A stretch of DNA of 9,844 bases from Chitinophaga pinensis. Its GTDB lineage: Bacteria; Bacteroidota; Bacteroidia; Flavobacteriales_D; Crocinitomicaceae. Location: positions 1 to 9,844 of the forward strand of contig CAMDGP010000065.1 in NCBI GenBank assembly GCA_945897765.1. The letters run 5' to 3'. Of this stretch, positions 6,420-9,844 are shown piece by piece (the stretch's first letter is position 1; every line of letters begins with the position of its first letter). Position numbers and translations under genes: made by a program. The notes beneath the pieces are model-generated. The model had not been told where the DNA came from, ran no database searches, and saw nothing but the letters and a program-made list of their open reading frames with translations.

Positions 6420-7477
6420 TCATTATTGGCATCATCGCCACACTTGTTGGAATTGCAGTTGCAACACCAAAAATTATGCTTTTCCTCGCGGGAAATAAAA
6501 CGACAGTTAACGGTGAAAAGCAAACGTTTTTTATCACTAAAACTATTTCACTTCAGAAGTTAGCAGAAGAACTTAAAGAGAAAGGAATCATTAAAGATAT
6601 GAAAGGTTTAATTTCTGTTGGTGACTTTAAAGGATTGAATAGTAATAATATAGCCTTAGGAAAATATGTGATTGAACCTGGTGTTTCCTATAAGAACTTA
6701 TTGAATGGTTTCACCTTAAATTCTAACGGAAATGGAAACGCTGAGGTTGAAGTTCAAGTGACTTTCAATAATTGCCGAGATATTTACCAAATGGCAGGAA
6801 TGGTTGAAAAGTGTATAATGGTTGACAGCGCCAAATTGGTTAACTATTTAACAGATGCAGAAACTTTAAATAAGTTTGGTTTTACACTAGAGCAATTGCC
6901 TGCGCTTTTTATGCCCAATTCTTATTCCATGTTTTATGATACCGATGAAAAACAATTTGTGGAACGAATGGCACAAGAATTTCGAAATTTCTGGACTCCC
7001 GATCGAAAAAATAAATTGTCAAAAATGGGTTTCACTTCACCGAGTCAACTCGCAACTTTAGCTAGTATTGTTTACAGCGAGCAGTCGATTCATTCATCAG
7101 AATGGTCAACAATTGCAGGACTTTACTTGAATCGCCTAAAGAAAGGAATGTTGTTGCAATCCGATCCAACGTTCAAATTTTGTTGGGAAGAGAAGTTAAA
7201 TGGGGTTGAGCGTTTATTACGTGAACATCGTTCAGTTGATTGCGCTTACAACACTTATAAAGTGAAAGGTTTACCTCCTGGTCCAATTTGTATGACTTCC
7301 GAGAAAGTTTTGGACGCTGTTTTGAATTATCAGCAGCATGATTATTTGTTCATGTGTGCAAAGCCCGATTTTTCTTACACCCATAATTTTGAATCGTCAG
7401 ACGTTCAACACATGCGAAATGCGCGTAAATATCAAGTTTGGTTAGCAAATGAATTAAAGAAAAAGAAGAATAAATGA
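6401..7477 (+). CDS. mltG: Endolytic murein transglycosylase (YceG/MltG)
   Basis: This 358-residue inner-membrane lytic transglycosylase cuts nascent glycan strands and is thought to set their length by terminating polymerisation. It starts with a short basic stretch and one membrane helix (about 5-30). A LysM-like region follows (about 40-105: KTISLQKLAEELKEKGII and LGKYVIEPGVSYKNLLNGF), then the YceG catalytic domain. The catalytic glutamate, equivalent to E218 of E. coli MltG, is E227 in LASIVYSEQS, where the first glutamate of the common E-x-E motif is replaced by Y225. Downstream are the family signatures LYLNRLKKGMLLQSDPT, AYNTYKVKGLPPGPIC, and YLFMCAKPDFSYTHNF. Length is close to the usual 330-360. 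It overlaps the GNAT gene upstream by 19 bases, and its TGA overlaps the next start as ATGA. Identification is secure. Confidence 0.93.
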   Translation: MSKRTIIIIGIIATLVGIAVATPKIMLFLAGNKTTVNGEKQTFFITKTISLQKLAEELKEKGIIKDMKGLISVGDFKGLNSNNIALGKYVIEPGVSYKNLLNGFTLNSNGNGNAEVEVQVTFNNCRDIYQMAGMVEKCIMVDSAKLVNYLTDAETLNKFGFTLEQLPALFMPNSYSMFYDTDEKQFVERMAQEFRNFWTPDRKNKLSKMGFTSPSQLATLASIVYSEQSIHSSEWSTIAGLYLNRLKKGMLLQSDPTFKFCWEEKLNGVERLLREHRSVDCAYNTYKVKGLPPGPICMTSEKVLDAVLNYQQHDYLFMCAKPDFSYTHNFESSDVQHMRNARKYQVWLANELKKKKNK

Positions 7478-8463
7478 GACGAAGATCCTTTTTTAAATTT
7501 GGCTTAATAGCAGGAGCATTATCGGTTGTTAAACCAATTAAAGCAACAACTTTAATAGGAAATTCCTTTGAAGCAAAAGCAACAGGCCCTATTATTCTTT
7601 CCACTTGGATTCATGGATTAGATGCTAACAAAGCTGCTTGGGAAATTTTGAGCAAGGGAGGAAAAGCAATAGATGCAGTCGAAAAAGGAGTGCGTGTAAC
7701 TGAAAATGATCTTACGAATCGAAGTGTGGGAATTGGCGGAAGACCTGACAGAGACGGACATGTAACTTTAGACGCTTGCATCATGGACGAGCAATCGCGC
7801 TGTGGTTCAGTCGCATTTGTAGAAGGAATTAAACATCCAGTTTCCGTTGCCCGAGCGATAATGGAAAAAACCCAACACGTTATGTTAGTTGGGGAAGGAG
7901 CTGAAAAATTTGCAATTGAAAACGGATTCGAAACAGCAAAAACACCTTTACCTGAAGTTAAAAAAGAATGGCAAGAATGGAAGAAGGAAAACAAAGAACT
8001 ATTTAAAAAACCTGAAATTAACCACGAGAACCACGATACTATTGGCATGATTGCAATGGACGCCAATGGCGATTTCAGTGGTGCTTGCACAACAAGTGGC
8101 TGGGCGTATAAATTACACGGTCGCGTTGGGGATTCCCCAATTATTGGTGCAGGATTATTTATTGATAATGAAGTGGGCGCTGCAACAGCAACAGGTTTAG
8201 GTGAGGCAATAATTCGCATTGCAGGTAGTCACACTGTTGTTGAATTAATGCGACAAGGTTACTCTCCTGTTGATGCGTGCAAAGAAGCTGTGAATCGTAT
8301 CATTAAGAAACATAAAGATTTAACTGGATTACAATGTTGTTTCTTAGCTATTGACAAACAAGGAAACTTTGGTGGATATTCAGTTTATAACGGATTCAAC
8401 TTCGCCCTAAGAACAAACACCGAGGAAAAAATGGTCGACACAGGATTTGATCGAAGTTGGTGA
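7474..8463 (+). CDS. Exported N4-(beta-N-acetylglucosaminyl)-L-asparaginase (glycosylasparaginase)
   Basis: This 329-residue Ntn-hydrolase precursor cleaves the amide bond between asparagine and N-acetylglucosamine in glycoasparagines; the family autocleaves into alpha and beta chains. The autoproteolysis and nucleophile site is T189 in NHDTIGMIAMD, the same motif as in the Flavobacterium meningosepticum enzyme (T152 there). The binding residues known from that enzyme line up at a constant offset: T207, R217, D220 (HGRVGDSPIIGAGLF) and T240-G241 (TATGLGE). W45 in STWIHG corresponds to its W11. The N-terminus RRRSFFKFG followed by a hydrophobic stretch fits a twin-arginine (Tat) signal with cleavage near residue 24, so it should act in the periplasm. 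Its ATG overlaps the mltG stop (ATGA), and it closes the dapF operon. Known homologues process N-linked glycopeptides after PNGase-type or protease action. A link to the cell wall is only positional. Confidence 0.9.
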   Translation: MRRRSFFKFGLIAGALSVVKPIKATTLIGNSFEAKATGPIILSTWIHGLDANKAAWEILSKGGKAIDAVEKGVRVTENDLTNRSVGIGGRPDRDGHVTLDACIMDEQSRCGSVAFVEGIKHPVSVARAIMEKTQHVMLVGEGAEKFAIENGFETAKTPLPEVKKEWQEWKKENKELFKKPEINHENHDTIGMIAMDANGDFSGACTTSGWAYKLHGRVGDSPIIGAGLFIDNEVGAATATGLGEAIIRIAGSHTVVELMRQGYSPVDACKEAVNRIIKKHKDLTGLQCCFLAIDKQGNFGGYSVYNGFNFALRTNTEEKMVDTGFDRSW

Positions 8464-8477
8464 AATTTCTGAATTAA

Positions 8478-8498
8478 TTTAAAAAATCTGTTTTTAAA
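8478..8498 (+). terminator. AT-only hairpin after the glycosylasparaginase gene, possible weak terminator
   Basis: TTTAAAAA (8478-8485), a five-base loop, and TTTTTAAA (8491-8498) form a perfect 8-bp stem made only of A-T pairs, starting 15 bases after the stop codon at 8463. The stem is weak and no clean T-run follows it, so it may not terminate efficiently. It is the only hairpin at the end of the five-gene run. Confidence 0.25.
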
Positions 8499-8526
8499 AT
8501 TTAGCCCTATCACAAGAAATTGTCCT

Positions 8527-8534
8527 TAATTTTG
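8527..8534 (+). promoter_or_regulatory. Putative -7 promoter element for hemH
   Basis: TAATTTTG matches the Bacteroidota -7 consensus TAnnTTTG exactly in the 130-base gap between the glycosylasparaginase gene and hemH. Transcription would start near 8540, giving a leader of about 55 bases. The -33 region around 8498-8507 has no clear TTTG, so activity may depend on another factor or be modest. Confidence 0.45.
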
Positions 8535-8540
8535 GAACTT

Positions 8541-8561
8541 ATGAAGCTATTGGTTGTTTAG
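8541..8561 (+). other. Six-codon leader ORF (MKLLVV) upstream of hemH
   Basis: An ATG six bases after the putative -7 element opens a six-codon frame ending in TAG at 8559-8561, 32 bases before the hemH start. It overlaps one small hairpin (GTTG 8553-8556 with CAAC 8562-8565) and precedes a second (CTAAT 8565-8569 with ATTAG 8573-8577); the two share base 8565, so they could compete. It may be a leader peptide, a nearly leaderless decoy start, or chance. There is no homology evidence. Confidence 0.25.
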
Positions 8562-8593
8562 CAACTAATCCAATTAGGAAAAAGAAATAAAGA

Positions 8594-9616
8594 ATGAAAA
8601 AAACAGGCGTATTATTACTTCAATTAGGAACTCCAGATAGCCCAAGCACAAGCGATGTTCGTACGTATTTATCTGAATTTTTGAACGATCCACGCGTGAT
8701 TGACATTCCTTGGTTGGCAAGAAAAATTTTAGTGAATGGCATAATCGTTCCTTTTAGAGCACCAAAATCTGCAAAGATTTATAAAGAATTGTGGGAAGTT
8801 GGAAAAGGAGTTTCGCCATTAATCACACATTCTGTTAACGTTCAAAATAAGTTAAAAGACTTGTTTAAAGACGAAAATGTTACGATTGAATTGGCAATGC
8901 GTTACCAAAATCCGTCAATGGATTCAGTTTTGGATAGAATGCATAAAGCAAATTACGACCAAATCATTATATTACCTTTGTTTCCACAATATGCAAGTGC
9001 CTCTTCAGGTTCTGCGATTGAAAAAGCAATGAACCTCATTCGTAAATGGTGGGTAATTCCTGAAATAAAAATCATCAATCAGTTTTGGGACAACGAAGGT
9101 TACATTGATTCAATTATCGAACGAACTAAAGCATTTAACTTAAGCGATTTCGATCACATTTTGTTTTCCTATCACGGCTTGCCTGAACGACAAGTAGATA
9201 AAGTGTATGAAGGAACTGATTTGTGTAGCGACCAGCCTTGTGAATCAGAAATAAATGAAGAAAATAAATTTTGTTATAAAGCAACCTCTTTTGCAACAAC
9301 ACGCTTGATAGCTTCAAAATTAGGATTGAGAGAAGAACAATACACTGTTTGTTTTCAATCGAGATTAGACAAAAAATGGTTAACACCTTTCTCTGATAAG
9401 ATTGTGGAAGAACAAGCTAAAAAAGGCGCGAAAAAATTATTGGTATTTAGTCCTGCTTTCGTTGCTGATTGTTTGGAAACGATTATTGAAATTGGCTCTG
9501 AATATCAAGAAATATTCGAAGAACACGGCGGCGAAAAAGTGCAATTAGTTCCTAGTTCAAACGACCATCCATTGTTTGTGAAAGGGTTGGAAGAGATGAT
9601 TCGAGAAAGAATTTAA
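8594..9616 (+). CDS. hemH: Ferrochelatase
   Basis: This 340-residue cytoplasmic or membrane-associated enzyme inserts ferrous iron into a porphyrin in the last part of haem synthesis. The N-terminus TGVLLLQLGTPDSP and YLSEFLNDPRVIDIP are classic, as is LPLFPQYASASSGSA at 127-141. The catalytic histidine is H194 in FSYHGLPERQ, and the conserved glutamate is E295 in FVADCLETIIEIG. TVCFQSRLDKKWLTP (251-265) matches the family FQSR.G...WL.P motif. An insertion after the histidine carries C211, C216 and C227 (DLCSDQPCESE and FCYKA), reminiscent of the cysteine-rich insertion of other Bacteroidota ferrochelatases, where iron-sulfur binding is possible. Length is normal. The ATG at 8594 follows an A-rich leader without a Shine-Dalgarno site. 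It has its own putative promoter and is followed by 161 non-coding bases before ahcY. Confidence 0.95.
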   Translation: MKKTGVLLLQLGTPDSPSTSDVRTYLSEFLNDPRVIDIPWLARKILVNGIIVPFRAPKSAKIYKELWEVGKGVSPLITHSVNVQNKLKDLFKDENVTIELAMRYQNPSMDSVLDRMHKANYDQIIILPLFPQYASASSGSAIEKAMNLIRKWWVIPEIKIINQFWDNEGYIDSIIERTKAFNLSDFDHILFSYHGLPERQVDKVYEGTDLCSDQPCESEINEENKFCYKATSFATTRLIASKLGLREEQYTVCFQSRLDKKWLTPFSDKIVEEQAKKGAKKLLVFSPAFVADCLETIIEIGSEYQEIFEEHGGEKVQLVPSSNDHPLFVKGLEEMIRERI

Positions 9617-9629
9617 TAAGTTAAAATTG

Positions 9630-9668
9630 ATAACTGAAAGTTGAAATAAATCCAACGTTAAAAGTTAT
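9630..9668 (+). repeat. Imperfect inverted repeat downstream of hemH
   Basis: ATAACT (9630-9635) pairs with AGTTAT (9663-9668), and inside it GTTG (9640-9643) pairs with CAAC (9653-9656) around a nine-base loop, with internal loops between. It begins 14 bases after the hemH stop. It lacks a GC-rich stem and a T-run, so a terminator role is doubtful. Confidence 0.22.
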
Positions 9669-9717
9669 GTTAAGGATAATGAAAATGAAGAATTTAAAAT
9701 TTAGTCATAAAACATTG

Positions 9718-9750
9718 TTTTTGTGTTTGGATTTTAGTTTCGTAACTTTG
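9718..9750 (+). promoter_or_regulatory. Bacteroidota-type promoter for ahcY
   Basis: A TTTTTG -33 element (9718-9723) and an exact TAACTTTG -7 element (9743-9750) are separated by 19 bases, fitting the Bacteroidota primary sigma consensus TTTG...TAnnTTTG. The start codon lies 27 bases after the -7 element, with an A-rich leader typical of strongly expressed genes in this phylum. This is the best promoter in the window. Confidence 0.65.
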
Positions 9751-9777
9751 TACGCTTAAAATAGAAAAATAAATAAA

Positions 9778-9844
9778 ATGAGTAATACTACAGAAAAATT
9801 ATCTTACAAAGTTAAAGACATCAGTCTTGCTGCTTGGGGACGTA
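9778..9844 (+). CDS. ahcY: Adenosylhomocysteinase, N-terminal 22 codons (truncated by window end)
   Basis: The ATG at 9778 opens a frame that runs off the window. The visible residues include YKVKDISLAAWGR, the very conserved N-terminus of S-adenosyl-L-homocysteine hydrolases (usually continuing KEIELAE). The enzyme is an NAD-dependent tetramer that splits S-adenosylhomocysteine into adenosine and homocysteine, removing the inhibitory product of methyltransferases. No active-site residue lies within the visible portion, so identification rests on this short but distinctive segment. The promoter directly upstream indicates that it is transcribed separately from hemH. Confidence 0.85.
   Translation, partial: MSNTTEKLSYKVKDISLAAWGR

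Noticed and set aside
7611..8219. Long minus-strand open frame (202 codons) inside the glycosylasparaginase gene
   Set aside because: The sense strand encodes a full enzyme with all catalytic residues, and the antisense product has low-complexity Ser/Pro/Ala content without a recognisable domain. It is a shadow frame.

Overview
The window looks like a chromosomal segment of a Bacteroidota bacterium, most likely of the Flavobacteriales. The evidence is an AT-rich sequence, start codons preceded by A/T-rich leaders rather than Shine-Dalgarno sites, several copies of the Bacteroidota -7 promoter element TAnnTTTG upstream of genes, an exported GH3 glucosidase beside a CBM9-type protein, and a glycosylasparaginase of the type characterised from Flavobacterium meningosepticum. 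I see no rRNA, tRNA, CRISPR array, transposase or integrase.

Left part (1-3218, all +): the 3' end of a large CBM9-like carbohydrate-binding protein, a 272-base gap, and a complete secreted GH3 beta-glucosidase (bglX-like). Together they suggest extracellular or periplasmic glycan degradation. Middle (3232-3827, -): a compact VapBC-type toxin-antitoxin pair with a PIN-domain toxin and a DUF2281-type antitoxin. It is the only minus-strand gene pair and is visibly more AT-rich than its neighbours. A 193-base divergent region follows, holding a LacI-type palindrome and promoter elements for both directions, then a stand-alone GNAT acetyltransferase (4021-4503).

Right part (4633-8463, all +): a tightly packed five-gene run in which every junction overlaps (8, 29, 19 and 4 bases). 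The order is dapF (meso-diaminopimelate for lysine and peptidoglycan), an unrecognised 172-residue protein, a RimJ/SpeG-like GNAT acetyltransferase, mltG (endolytic murein transglycosylase) and a Tat-signalled N4-(beta-N-acetylglucosaminyl)-L-asparaginase. Two of the five act in peptidoglycan metabolism, so the run may be an envelope-related operon, and the 172-residue protein is its unexplained member. After it come hemH (ferrochelatase), with its own promoter and a leader containing a six-codon ORF, and the first 22 codons of ahcY (S-adenosylhomocysteine hydrolase) behind the best promoter in the window.

Most of the window is ordinary housekeeping and glycan-utilisation content. The points most worth a second look are the 172-residue protein in the dapF-mltG operon, the palindromic operator candidate at 3950-3963, the coupling of a periplasmic glycosylasparaginase to mltG, and the extra cysteines of the ferrochelatase. 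I found no clear evidence for a wholly new multi-gene system.
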